NCBI GenBank assembly: GCA_015140255.1
Contig: CP043993.1
Coordinates: 1-64,000 of the forward strand
Length of the DNA stretch: 64,000 nt
Source of the DNA: Candidatus Stammera capleta
GTDB taxonomy: Bacteria; Pseudomonadota; Gammaproteobacteria; Enterobacterales; Enterobacteriaceae
Reading direction: 5' to 3'
Shown piece after piece: positions 10,699 through 22,304 of the stretch (its first letter is position 1; the number at the start of each line of letters is the position of its first letter). The position numbers were made by a program, and so were the translations under genes. The notes under the pieces were generated by a model. It was not told where the DNA came from and made no database searches. It worked only from the letters and a program-made list of their open reading frames with translations.

Positions 10699-12591
10699 TT
10701 AAATACTTTCTTTAAACATCATACCTAATAGTAAATTATTAGTTAAATTCACAAATTCAACAGAATTTTCTAAATTATTACTTTCAATTAATAAAGCTTG
10801 AAAATATAAAAAATTAACTCATTTACTAAAAATAACTTTATCTTCAATATTACTTATATACTTAATTAATAAATGATTAATATTTATTTCAAATAAATAA
10901 TTAATTTTAGGAAAATTTTTACCTGTAATACTTAATAATTTTAACATTTGCGTACTCATTTCATTACTATCAGTTGATAATACTACAGGAAAATTATCTA
11001 ATTTATCAGTAATTTTTACATCTTTAACTTTATCTTTTAATATATCTTTAATACGATTTATTAAATTAGTATATTTTTCTTTACTTAAATTTAAAATATC
11101 ATTTTTATTATTTAAAGTAATTATATTATCATCATTATATTTTTTACTTACAGATTGAAATTTAATTCCTTTAAAATCTAATAAATAAGTCATCATTCAT
11201 TCATCAATTTTATCAAACATTAATAATACTTCTATATTTTTACTACGATAAAACTCTAAATGAGGACTATTATAAGAAGATAAATAATTATCTGTTATAA
11301 TATAAAATATTTTATTTTGTCCTACTTGCATACGATTTAAATAATCTTCCAAAGAAGTATAATTATTACTATCTTTAAAATAGGTACTATTAAATCTTAA
11401 TAATAAAGATATTTTATATAAATTTTTTTCATCTTCAGCTAAACCTTCTTTTAAAATATTACCAAAATTTTTTCAAAAAATAATATATTTATTTTTATCT
11501 AAAGTTAATTGTTCTAACATTTTAAATATTCTATTAGTCAAAGAAACACGTAATTTATCTATTAAATTACTATCTTGTAATATTTCTCTAGAAATATTTA
11601 GAGATAAAAAACTAGTATCTACAATACCTTGAATAAATCTTAAATAAAAAGGAACTATTTTTTTAATTCCATCCATTATAAAAACTCTATTAACATATAA
11701 TTTAATACCATTTTTATAATCATCTCTATTTCATATATTTCAAGGAGAAGTATCAGGTATATATAATATAATAATATATTCATTTTTACCTTCAACTTTA
11801 TTATGAGTTCAAATTAATGGATTACCTAAATTATTTGTAATAGAATAATAGAAATTCTTATATTCTTCATCAGAAATAGTAGACTTATCTTTTAATCATA
11901 AAGCTTCAGATTCATTAATTTTAATTCAAATAAATTTTTTCTTTTTATTATCAAAAAATTTACTTTCTATAGGTATATTAATGTGATTAGAATATTTTTT
12001 AACTATACTTTTTAATCTATCTTCATTTAAAAATTCACTATTATCTTTTTTAATATATAAATATATATCAGTACCAATATTATCTTTATATTTTCTACTT
12101 ATAAAATATTCTCCTTTACCATTAGAAGTTCATAAAACTGATTTTTCACTATCTAATTCTTTTACTGATCTAGTATGTACAACAACCTTATCACTAACCA
12201 TAAAAGAAGAATAAAAACCTACACCAAATTGACCAATTATATGACTATTAGTAACTGATTTATTTTCAATAGATATATTTTTTAAAAACTCTTTTGTACC
12301 TGATTTTGCTATAGTTCCTAAATTTTCTATAACTTCATTTTTAGTCATTCCTATACCATTATCACTAATTTTTAAAATATTATTTTCAATTGAAATTCTA
12401 ATATGATAATTATCAACTTTATTTATATCTTTTGAAGTAAGATAATAAAATTTTAATCTATCTATTGCATCAGAAGAATTAGATATTAATTCTCTTAAAA
12501 AAATTTCTTTATTAGAATAAAGAGAATGAATCATTAAATTAAGCAATTGTTTTACTTCTGATTGAAATACATAACTTTTTTTTTTTACCAT
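10699..12591 (-). CDS. htpG: Chaperone HtpG (bacterial Hsp90)
   Basis: ATP-dependent homodimeric chaperone, 630 residues (usual 624). The N-terminal GHKL ATPase domain carries [19 protein letters not shown] and [12 protein letters not shown]. The middle domain has [10 protein letters not shown], and the C-terminal dimerisation domain is complete. Many internal TGAs read as Trp, including the one after the conserved [11 protein letters not shown] segment. A CAGGA ribosome site precedes the ATG. A TTGAAT element upstream could be part of a heat-shock promoter, but I see no good -10 match. The order dnaX-htpG-adk follows E. coli with ybaB and recR lost. Confidence 0.95.
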
Positions 12592-12628
12592 AATTAAATC
12601 CTGTTTAATATATTTAAAATATAATTTA

Positions 12629-13744
12629 TTATTTAAATTTTATATAAAAAATACGTAAAATTAAAAATTCAAAAAATATTTTCTTATTAAAAGAAGATAA
12701 AAGATTATTTCTATTTTTTAAAAAAAAATTTAAACAATAAACTATATTTTGTATAGAAGTTAAAAGATAAATATTAAATAATAATTTAAATAAATTTTTA
12801 TTAATACATATATATTTTTTATATTTTTTATATTTTTTTTTATTTAAAAAAAATAATAAAAATAAATTATATAATATATCTATTATACTATTAAATAAAT
12901 TAATATAATTAAAATTCTTAATAAAAAAAATATTTAAAACTTTTAATAATTTTATTTTATTTTTAGTAAATAAAAACTTTAATAATAATAAAACTCATTT
13001 ATCATCTACTCTATCTAAAATAATATTTAAATCTTTTAAAAAAATATTATTGCTACCATTTAACATCAATAATTGATCAATTAAAACTAATGCATCACGC
13101 ATACTTCCTTGGGCATAATCTGCTAATATAGTTAATGTTTTAGATTGATAATAAATATTTTCTTTATCTAAAATAAATTTTAAACGATTTACTATATCAT
13201 TAACACTTAAATTTTTTAAGTTTAAACACATACATCTAGATAAAATAGTATCAGGAATTTTACTTAATTCAGTAGTAGCTAAAATAAATTTTACATACTT
13301 AGGAGGTTCTTCTAATGTTTTTAATAAAGCATTAAAACTATAACGAGATAACATATGTACTTCATCAATTATATATACTTTATATCTCATAGAAATTGGT
13401 AAATAACAAATTTTATCTAATAGATCACGAGTTTCTTCTATTTTAGTACGTGAAGCAGCATCTATTTCTATTACATCACTAGATTTACCACAATCTATTG
13501 AAATACAATTTAAACATCTATTACAAGGTTTATCTGTAATACCAGTAACACAATTTAAACTCTTTGAAAACAAACGTGCTAAACTAGTTTTACCAACACC
13601 CCTAAAACCATAAAATAAATATGAATTATATATTTTTTTAAATTTTAAACTATTAATTAAAATTTTAATTATATTAATATGTCCAACAAAATCACTAAAT
13701 AATTTCGGTCTTCATTTTAATGCTAAAACATTATATTCTTTCAT
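12629..13744 (-). CDS. dnaX: DNA polymerase III clamp-loader subunit DnaX, short form
   Basis: ATPase subunit of the clamp loader. The 371-residue product has P-loop GFRGVGKT at residues 46-53, a zinc cluster with CNRCLNC, Walker [11 protein letters not shown], sensor 1 and the SRC motif ILSRCM. The frame ends right after the region equivalent to domain III. Domains IV and V of tau (643 residues in E. coli), which bind DnaB and the polymerase core, are absent, and it is even shorter than gamma (431). The domain III part is diverged and Lys/Leu-rich. No frameshift signal is needed or seen. Confidence 0.93.
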
Positions 13745-13967
13745 AAAAATAATATTAAAATTCAATAATAAATATTAAATAATTAAATTTTAACATAATA
13801 AATACTATGTTACTAAATATATTTATATATTTAAATAAAATTAACTCAAATATTTTATTTTATTTTAAAAAACTTTATAATTATATATAATATTTATTTA
13901 AATAAATAATTATTAAATATCTTATAAAACAAAAAATCTAAAAATAATATACAAAATAAATAAACAT

Positions 13968-14630
13968 ATGATAGGAATAATTATAGCTATAAAAGAAGAA
14001 TACAAAAAATTTATAAAAAAAATAAAAAATAAAAAAATTAAATATATACAAAATAAAAAAATAATTTTAGGTTATATAAATAAAAAAAAAATAGTTTTTA
14101 TAGAATCTGGTATAGGTAAAGTATTCTCCTCTATTGCAACAACATTAATAATACAAAAATTTAAAATAAAATATATAATTAATATTGGTACTAGCGGAAC
14201 ATTAAAAAAAAAAATAAATTATCTAGATATAATTATAGCAAATAAAATAAAATATCATGATGTAGATATAACATCATTTGGATATAAATTAGGACAAATT
14301 CCACAGACACCTAAATATTTTAAAATAAACAAAAAAATTATTAAAAAAACTAAAAAAAAAATAAATAAAAAAAATATTCATATAGGAGAAATAATTTCTG
14401 GAGATAAATTTATAAACAATTATAAAAATATAAAAAAAAAATTTCCTAAATCAATATCAGTAGATATGGAATCTGCTTCAATAGCACAAACATGTTTTTT
14501 ATTCAAAAAAAAATTTTTATGCATAAAAATAATTTCAGATAAATCTAATAAAAAATCTAATATTGATTTTAAAAAAAATATTAACAAAATATCTAACAAA
14601 ATAAATAAATTATTACACTCAATAATATAA
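13968..14630 (+). CDS. mtnN: 5'-methylthioadenosine/S-adenosylhomocysteine nucleosidase
   Basis: Removes adenine from MTA and SAH, toxic by-products of SAM use and polyamine synthesis. The product is 220 residues (usual 232). Catalytic positions are visible: Glu near residue 10 in AIKEE, the SGIGKV loop, HDVDITSFGY, Glu in SVDMESASIA and Asp in IISDKS. It has no Trp codon, so the frame is uninterrupted. It is convergent with secA with 1 base between stops. MetK in this window supplies the SAM whose products it clears. Confidence 0.94.
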   Translation: MIGIIIAIKEEYKKFIKKIKNKKIKYIQNKKIILGYINKKKIVFIESGIGKVFSSIATTLIIQKFKIKYIINIGTSGTLKKKINYLDIIIANKIKYHDVDITSFGYKLGQIPQTPKYFKINKKIIKKTKKKINKKNIHIGEIISGDKFINNYKNIKKKFPKSISVDMESASIAQTCFLFKKKFLCIKIISDKSNKKSNIDFKKNINKISNKINKLLHSII

Positions 14631-14631
14631 A

Positions 14632-17085
14632 TTAATTAAATGGTAAGTTAATTATAATTTTAACTACTTCATGATAAAAATCATTAAACATCATAGAAAA
14701 CATTTTAAAAGATTCTATTTTATACTCTTGTTTAGGATTTTTTTGAGCGTAACTACGTAAATATATACCTTCTTTTAAATTTTCTATAGCATATAAATAT
14801 TCTCTTCAGAATAAATCTAAAGTAACTAATAATATTTCTCTAATTTTATTATTCAAAATTTTTAACCCAAAATATTTTAATCTTTTATTAAAAAGAAATA
14901 ATATTTCATCTAAAATTATTTTTTTTAAATTTTTATTATTTAAATTATTACATTTATAAGAAAAATTTAACAAAATATTTAAATCATTACAATATTTTAA
15001 AAATAATTTTTTATCTTGATTAAAATTATTAATTAAATTTATTATTACTTTATCAATAATATTTCTAAAAATAATAGAAATATTTTCAGAATATAAAAAA
15101 GAATCTCTTTTATAAAAAATTATTTTTCTTTGATCATTATATATATTATCATACTCTAATAATTGTTTTCTAATATCAAAATTTCTATTTTCTATTCTTC
15201 TTTGAGCATTTTCTATAGATTTTGTAATTCAATAATGTTCTATAGAATCACCATATTTTACACCTAACTTACGCATAAAAAATATTATTTTTTCTGAAGA
15301 AAATACACGCATTAAATTATCCTCCATAGAAACATAAAATCTTGATGAACCAGGATCACCTTGTCTACCTGACCTACCTCTTAATTGATTATCTATTCTA
15401 CGAGACTCATGTCTTTCAGCACCTATAACATGTAAACCACCTAATTTAACTACTAAATCATGACATTTTTTTCAATTCAATTTTAAAGTATCTAAATTAT
15501 CTTTATTACTAATATTTTTAATATCATTATAATAATTACCGCCTAATATTATATCTGTACCACGACCTGCCATATTAGTTGCTATAGTAACAGCATCTAA
15601 TTTACCAGCTTGAGATATAATATTTGCTTCTAAACTATGAAATTTAGCATTTAAAATATTAAATTTAATTCCTATACGATTCAAAATAGATGCAATCATT
15701 TCAGATTTATCTATAGATATAGTACCTACTAATACTGGCTGTCTTCTACTTTGTCTAAATTTTATATCTTCTATAATAGAATTAATTTTTTCTTTTTCTG
15801 TTATAAATACTAAATCAGAATAATCTTGACGTATCATAGGTTTATTAGTAGGAATAGAAAAAGTATCTAAACCATAAATATAACTAAACTCAGAAGATTC
15901 CGTCATAGCTGTACCAGTCATACCACATAATTTTTCATATAAACGAAAATAATTTTGAAATGTAATAGAAGACAATATATTTGTTTCATCCTTAATATCA
16001 ACATTTTCTTTAGCTTCTATAGCTTGATGTAAACCATCAGATCATCTTCTATCTTTAACAATTCTACCTGTATGTTCATCAATAATAATAACACTATTAT
16101 TTTCTACTAAATAATCAACATTTTTTTTATATAAATAATAAGCTTTTAAAGAAGTAATTATACAATGCATAATTTTAATGTTATTAGGAGTATAAAGTTT
16201 ATCATCTTTATTTAAAATACAATTTCTAAATAATAAATTTTCAACTTTTGTAATACCTTTTTCAGTTAAAAAAACATGTCTAAACTTTTCATCAACTACA
16301 AAATCACCAGAATTACCATTAGAATCATATTTATATTCACGTATTAAGCAAGGAATTATTTTATTAATTTTAAAATACAAATCAGAGTTTTCTTTTACAG
16401 ATCCAGATATAACTAAAGGAGTTCTAGCTTCATCTATTAATATAGAATCTACTTCATCCAAAATAGCATAATATAATTTTTTTCTTTGAACCTTATCATT
16501 TTTAGAAAATACCATATTATCTTTTAAATAATCAAAACCATATTCATTATTTGTACCATAAGTTATATCTGCTAAATAAGCTATTTTTTTTTCTAATAAT
16601 GACATACCAGGTAAATTTAAACCTACCTTTAAACCTAAAAAATTAAACAATTTAGAATTATAAATAGCATCACGTTTTGCTAAATAATCATTTACTGTAA
16701 CAACATGAACTCCTTTACCTAATAAAGCATTTAAATAAGCTGGTAAAGTAGCAGTAATAGTTTTACCTTCACCTGTTTTCATTTCTGCTATACAATTAGC
16801 ATTTAAAATTAATGCTCCTAATAATTGAACATCAAATAATCTTATTCCAAATACTCTTTTAATAGCTTCACGTACATTAGCATAAACATGAGTTATAATC
16901 ATATCTAAATTTTTACCAGATAATAATAAATCTTTAAATTTAGAAGTATTATTTTTTAACTCATCATTAGTATAATTAATATATTCTTTTTCTAAAGAAT
17001 TAATTTTTGAAACAACTTTTTCAAATTTTAAAATTATTTTTTGGTTTTTATTACCAAATAAATATGAGAATAATTTAATAAACAT
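14632..17085 (-). CDS. secA: Preprotein translocase ATPase SecA (C-terminally shortened)
   Basis: Motor that drives proteins through SecYEG. The 817-residue frame keeps NBD1 with [11 protein letters not shown] near residue 105, the [12 protein letters not shown]alker B, the crosslinking and helical domains, and NBD2 with [10 protein letters not shown]. It ends soon after the helical scaffold, without the linker and the Cys-rich zinc SEC-C tail that contacts SecB and lipid in E. coli (901 residues). TGA reads as Trp at the conserved RRWSDGLHQ site. It shares a short divergent region with the DciA-like gene; lpxC and secM are absent. Confidence 0.96.
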
Positions 17086-17161
17086 ATTAAATTAAAAATT
17101 TATAGATAAATATTATATAATAATTAAGTAATTATAATATATTTTATATTAAAAAACACTA

Positions 17162-17464
17162 ATGAAAATAAAAAAAAGTAAAAATTATATATTAAAAATA
17201 TTTAAAAAAAATCCTATATTAAATAAATTAATAAATAAATTTGACAAAATAAAAAATATAAAAAAAAAAATTAATAAAATTCTACCAAAAAATATTAAAA
17301 AACAATATTCAATTTTAAATATTATACAAACTTCTCTCATTATAGAAGTATCAAAATTAAACTGAAAAATATATATAGAAAAAAATAAAAAAAAAATTTT
17401 AAAAAAAATAAAAAAAAATAAAATTAAAAAAATTTATATTAAATTAAATCCTAATATTAAATAA
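17162..17464 (+). CDS. dciA: DciA-like (DUF721) putative helicase loader
   Basis: A 100-residue basic protein matching the gammaproteobacterial DUF721 pattern: a helical N-terminus, then ILPKNIKKQYSILNI, TSLIIEVSKLNW and a C-terminal IKLNP. DciA loads the DnaB helicase in bacteria lacking DnaC/DnaI. Location supports it: in many gammaproteobacteria DUF721 sits between lpxC and secA on the opposite strand, exactly as here between ftsZ and secA. One TGA reads as Trp at a position where the family often has Trp. It is Lys-rich and diverged, so a plain hypothetical remains possible. Confidence 0.65.
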
Positions 17465-17465
17465 A

Positions 17466-18563
17466 TTATTTTTTTTTACGTAAATAAGTTGGTATACTAA
17501 AATTTTTAAAATTAATATTTTTATCTTTATTAAACGAATGAAAAAAATTATTTTCTTTATTTTCATTAATAGATAAATCTTTATCTTTAGTAAGAGTCAT
17601 TTTAATATATTTATTTAAACAAATTCCTGTAGCAATAAGAGTTATACGTAATTTACCATCCATTTTAGAATTTAAAGAAGTACCTATAACTATAATTGTA
17701 TCTTCAGAAGAAAAAGAACGTATAGAATTACCAATAATTTCAAATTCTTCTAATTTTAAATCTAAACCTGAATTTATATTTACTAATATACCTTTAACAG
17801 TAGATAAATCAATATCCTCAATTAATGGACTATAAATAGCTGATTCTATTGCTTTCAAAGCTCTATTTTCACCAAAAGAAAATCCAGTACTCATAATAGA
17901 ACATCCAACTTCCGACATTACAGTACATATATCCGCAAAATCTACATTTATTAAACTAGGTTTAGTAATTAATTCAGAAATACCTTGAACAGCATTTTTT
18001 AAAATATCATTAACAGAATTAAATGCATTTAATAAAGAAATATTTTTATTAAAAACTTTAAGTAATTTATCATTAGGTATGATAATTAATGAATCAACAA
18101 ATTTAGATAATTCAAAAATACCATAATCAGCAAAATTCATTCGTTTTTTACCTTCAAAAGTAAAAGGCTTAGTTACTACTGCAACAGTAAGTATTTTAAG
18201 TTCTTTAGCTATACGAGCAATAACAGGAGAAGCTCCAGTACCAGTACCACCTCCCATACCAGAAGCTATAAATAACATATCAGTTCCATCTAATATAGAT
18301 TTTAGAACATTCTTATCTTCTTCAGCAGAATTTTTACCTACTTCTGGATTAGAACCTGCACCTAAACCTCTAGTAATATTTTTACCTATTTGAATTTTTT
18401 TTTTTACTGATATTTTAGATAAATCTTGAATATCAGTATTAACTACAAAAAACTCTACACCTTCAATACATTTACTAAACATATAATCTACTGCATTACC
18501 TCCACCTCCACCTACACCTACAACTCTTATAATAACATTATTAATTTTTTCTAAATCAAACAT
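17466..18563 (-). CDS. ftsZ: Cell division GTPase FtsZ
   Basis: Tubulin-like protein that polymerises at mid-cell. It has 365 residues (usual 383). GTP-binding loops GVGGGGGNAVDYM (residues 16-28) and GGGTGTGASPV are intact, as is the T7 region around NVDFADICTVM. The variable linker is short and Lys/Asn-rich, but the C-terminal peptide SIPTYLRKKK that binds FtsA is kept. No Trp codon occurs, as is usual for FtsZ. It lies just downstream of ftsA. It is convergent with the DciA-like gene with one base between stops. Confidence 0.97.
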   Translation of the reverse strand: MFDLEKINNVIIRVVGVGGGGGNAVDYMFSKCIEGVEFFVVNTDIQDLSKISVKKKIQIGKNITRGLGAGSNPEVGKNSAEEDKNVLKSILDGTDMLFIASGMGGGTGTGASPVIARIAKELKILTVAVVTKPFTFEGKKRMNFADYGIFELSKFVDSLIIIPNDKLLKVFNKNISLLNAFNSVNDILKNAVQGISELITKPSLINVDFADICTVMSEVGCSIMSTGFSFGENRALKAIESAIYSPLIEDIDLSTVKGILVNINSGLDLKLEEFEIIGNSIRSFSSEDTIIVIGTSLNSKMDGKLRITLIATGICLNKYIKMTLTKDKDLSINENKENNFFHSFNKDKNINFKNFSIPTYLRKKK

Positions 18564-18594
18564 TACATAAACTCCATATCTAAAATATATTTAA

Positions 18595-19866
18595 TTATCA
18601 ATTTAAAAAAAAATTTCATAATTTATATAAAAAAAATTTCTTTTTTAAAAAAACAAAATTTGAATTTTTGTTTGAATATATATTTTTAAAATATAATAAA
18701 GAACTAATTATATTAGAAAAAGAAGAAATAAAAATATTTTTATCTTTAAATAAATAAGAAATATTATTTAAACATTTTTGTGGAATACCAATACGGGTAT
18801 TAAAATTAAAAATTTTTTTTACACAATTTAATAAACCAGGTATTTGAGATGATCCACCTATAAATATTATATTATATAAATTATTAAATTTATATTTATT
18901 TAAAAAAAAATTATATAATTTTAAAATTTCTTGATTAATTAAAAATAATAATTCTAAATATCTAGCTTTAATAGTATTAAATAATCTCTTTTCTAAAATA
19001 TCTTTAGAAAAATTATTTTTAAATATAAAATTAACAAATTCCATTTTTTTATTTTTTTCTAATAAAGAAATATTTAAACAACCATAATTTATTTTAATAA
19101 ATTCAGAATCTAATTTAGATAAATTTAATATATATGAAATATCATTTGTTACTAAATTACCTGCATAGGGAAATATTTTAAAATAAAATAAAGTATTAAA
19201 ATGATAAAAACTAATAGTAGTAATATTACAACCTATATCAACTATAAAAACATTAGATTCTTTTTCATTATCATTTAATAAACTATAATTTGTCATTAAA
19301 CTAGAAAATATAATTTTTTTTATTTTAATATTTAAATAAAAAAAAATTTTTTTTATATTATTTATAATATTAGAGTTACAAATAATTAATAAAACTTTTA
19401 CTTCCATCCTTAAACCAGATAACCCTAAAGGGTTTTTAATACCTTTATTAGTATCTAAACAATATTCTAAAGGAATTGTATGTAAAATAATATATTTATT
19501 AGATAATTTAATAGATTTAGCTACATTAATAACATTTAAAATATCATTATTAGTAACTTCTTTACCTTTTAATAACACCATACCATTTTCATACATACAA
19601 TGAATATAACTACTAGAAATTAATAAAAATAAAGATTTTATTTTAAATTTAGAAATTAATTCTACTTGATTTAAAACATTTTTAATACATTTAATAAATA
19701 AATCAACATTATATATTTTACCGTTTTTAATACCTTCAGTTTTTACAATACCTACTGCTAAAATAGATAATTTATTATTTGGTAAAATCTCACTAACTAA
19801 AGATCTTAAATTATATGAACCTATTTCTAAATTCACTAATATTTTTCTATTAATATATTTAAACAT
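18595..19866 (-). CDS. ftsA: Cell division protein FtsA
   Basis: Actin-like protein that anchors FtsZ to the membrane. The product is 423 residues (usual 420). It has the N-terminal LEIGSYNLRSLV phosphate loop, the 1C domain, VFIVDIGCNITTIS and a late FIGGSSQIPGLL loop. A TGA at 18616-18618 is Trp, and a second TGA is the last codon before TAA. They complete a C-terminal tail with basic and aromatic residues (KKKFFLYKLWNFFLNW), a credible membrane-binding amphipathic helix that standard-code annotation would cut off. ftsQ is absent between ftsA and ddl. Confidence 0.93.
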
Positions 19867-19902
19867 ATAAATTAATTATTATTACATTAAATAATATAAA
19901 AA

Positions 19903-20835
19903 CTAAGAATATAAAATTTTTCTAACTACATCATTAAAGTTAATTCCAATAATATTAGCAGCATAAGGTATTAAACTTAATTTAGTCATACCAGGTATAG
20001 TGTTAACTTCTAAAAACCAAATTTTATTATCATAATCTACTAAATAATCAATGCGTATACAACCTTTACATTTTAATAAATTTCATATATCTAAAGATTG
20101 TTTAATCAATTTTTTTTTTAAATTTATATTTAAATTATCAGAATAAATATAACTACTATTTAACAAATATTTAGATTCATAATCAAAAAAAGTATTTTTA
20201 GGTTTAATTTTAATAATAGGCAAAATTTTTCCATCTAATATACCCACAGTATATTCTTTACCATGTATATAACTTTCTAACAAAATATCACCAAACATTT
20301 TATAACTATCATATAAATAAATTTTTAAATCTTTTATATTATCTATAATTTTAATTCCAATACTAGATCCTTCATAATTAGGTTTAACTAAAATAGGTAT
20401 ATTTAATTTATTTAATAATTTTTCACAAAAATTTTCATTTAAATAACCTGATAAATTATATTTATTAAAAATATTTTCATTAATTAAAAAATCTGGTATT
20501 ATATTAATATTTAATTTACTTACTAATAATTTAGTTAAAAATTTATTTATTGCTATAGAAGAAGTTAAAATACCACTACCAGTATAAGGTATATTAAAAA
20601 AATTTAATAATCCTTGTATTGTTCCATCTTCTCCTCCTTTACCATGTAAAGATATAAAAACTTTATCAAAAGATTTCTTTAAAAAAAATTTTAAATTAAA
20701 ATATTTCATATCAATAGGATAAACACTAAAATCCATATCTAACAAAGATTTTACAATTTCATAACCAGATTTTAAAGAAATATTTCTTTCAGAAGAATTA
20801 CCACCAAATAAAACTGCTATATTTTTTATTTTCAT
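19903..20835 (-). CDS. ddlB: D-alanine--D-alanine ligase
   Basis: ATP-grasp enzyme that makes D-Ala-D-Ala for the peptidoglycan stem. The product is 310 residues (usual 306). Visible motifs are LFGGNSSERNISL near the N-terminus, SLHGKGGEDGT, LVKPNYEGSSIGI and a C-terminal FLEVNTIPGMT metal/substrate loop. One TGA reads as Trp. It lies 7 bases downstream of murC. Only about 36 bases separate it from ftsA, where ftsQ would be in E. coli. Confidence 0.96.
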
Positions 20836-20842
20836 AAAAATT

Positions 20843-22297
20843 TTATTTTAAATAATTTAAATAAAAATTTGATAATACTATATCTGTTTTTCCTGCACCC
20901 TGAAATATAATAATATCATTATCTTTTAAAATACGAATTAAATAAAAAAATATTTTTTTTATACTATTAATATATAAAACATTAACTAAACCTAAATAAT
21001 CATATATACCTGATAAAATATTAAGACTACTAAAATTTGGTATTTTTTTTTCACCAGCTGGATAAATATCTAATAATAATAAAATATCAACTTTAGATAA
21101 AGTATAAATAAATTGATTTAATAAATATAAAGTTCTACTATACCTATGTGGTTGAAAAATCATTATAATTCTTCTATTTAAATAATTATTTTTAATAGAA
21201 TTTAAATATAATTTTATTTCAGTAGGATGATGACCATAATCAAAAAAAATTAATATATTACTAAAACAATTATCTTTAGTACTAAAATTAAATTTACCAA
21301 TATATTCAGATCTACGATTTGTACCTTTAAATTTAATAAATACTTTTTTTAAAATAGAATAATTTATTTTTTTTAAATTATCTAATAAACTAATTGCAGC
21401 TATAGCATTTAATACATTATATTTTCCTAACATGTTTAATGCTAAACTAAAATTTAATTTATTATTTAAAGATACATTAAAAAAACTTTTATTTTTTTTT
21501 TGAATAAAATTACTAACTTTATAATTAGCATCATAACTAAAACCATAAGTTATTATTTTACATTGAAATAAATTATTTTCTAAAATTTTTCTTACTATAA
21601 GATCATCAATACATGCAATAATAAAACCATAAAAAGGAATATTTTTTAAATAAATTACAAAAGAATCAATTAATTTATTGAAATTATTATTATAATTATC
21701 AATATGATCAATATCAATATTATTTAATAACACTATTGAAGGACGAAAATTTAAAAAAATTTTATCACTTTCATCCATTTCAATTAAAAAATATTTACTA
21801 TCACTTAAATAAACACTAGAATTTATAGATTTTATAATACTACCATTAATACAATTAACTTTTAAATTATGAGAAAATAAAGTATCAAAAACCAAAGAAG
21901 TAGTAGTAGTTTTACCATGAGTTCCTACAACAGTAATAGAATAATAATATTTAGATAACTCTTGCAACATATTAATTCTTCTAATTACAGGAATATTATT
22001 CAAATAAGCACTTAAAATTTCAGGATTACATAAACTAATAGCAGAAGAATAAACAACTAAATTAACATTTAAAACATTTTCTTTAGAATGAAAATTAAAA
22101 ATTTTAATACCTAAAGAAGATAAATATCTTACTTTATTATTTAATTTAATATCTGAACCTGTAATTTTATAACCAGATAAAAATAAAAATTCAGCTATAC
22201 CTGACATACCAGAACCACCTATACCTATAAAATGTATTATAAAATTATTTTTATCAATATTTAAAAATATATTATTTAATTCAAAACTATTATTCAT
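20843..22297 (-). CDS. murC: UDP-N-acetylmuramate--L-alanine ligase
   Basis: Adds L-Ala to UDP-MurNAc, the first stem-peptide step. The chosen start gives 484 residues (usual 491) and puts HFIGIGGSGMSGIAEF near residue 23, as in the family. The ATP loop is TVVGTHGKTTTTSL, with later IDIDHID and YGHHPTEI. An alternative ATG at 22330 would give 495 residues and overlap murG by 26 bases; the shorter start leaves a 7-base gap. No in-frame TGA is seen. Confidence 0.94.
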   Translation of the reverse strand: MNNSFELNNIFLNIDKNNFIIHFIGIGGSGMSGIAEFLFLSGYKITGSDIKLNNKVRYLSSLGIKIFNFHSKENVLNVNLVVYSSAISLCNPEILSAYLNNIPVIRRINMLQELSKYYYSITVVGTHGKTTTTSLVFDTLFSHNLKVNCINGSIIKSINSSVYLSDSKYFLIEMDESDKIFLNFRPSIVLLNNIDIDHIDNYNNNFNKLIDSFVIYLKNIPFYGFIIACIDDLIVRKILENNLFQCKIITYGFSYDANYKVSNFIQKKNKSFFNVSLNNKLNFSLALNMLGKYNVLNAIAAISLLDNLKKINYSILKKVFIKFKGTNRRSEYIGKFNFSTKDNCFSNILIFFDYGHHPTEIKLYLNSIKNNYLNRRIIMIFQPHRYSRTLYLLNQFIYTLSKVDILLLLDIYPAGEKKIPNFSSLNILSGIYDYLGLVNVLYINSIKKIFFYLIRILKDNDIIIFQGAGKTDIVLSNFYLNYLK

Positions 22298-22304
22298 ATA
22301 ATTA

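Noticed and set aside
19867..19902. Remnant of ftsQ between ddl and ftsA
   Set aside because: Only 36 A/T-rich bases with no coding similarity; nothing to support a pseudogene.
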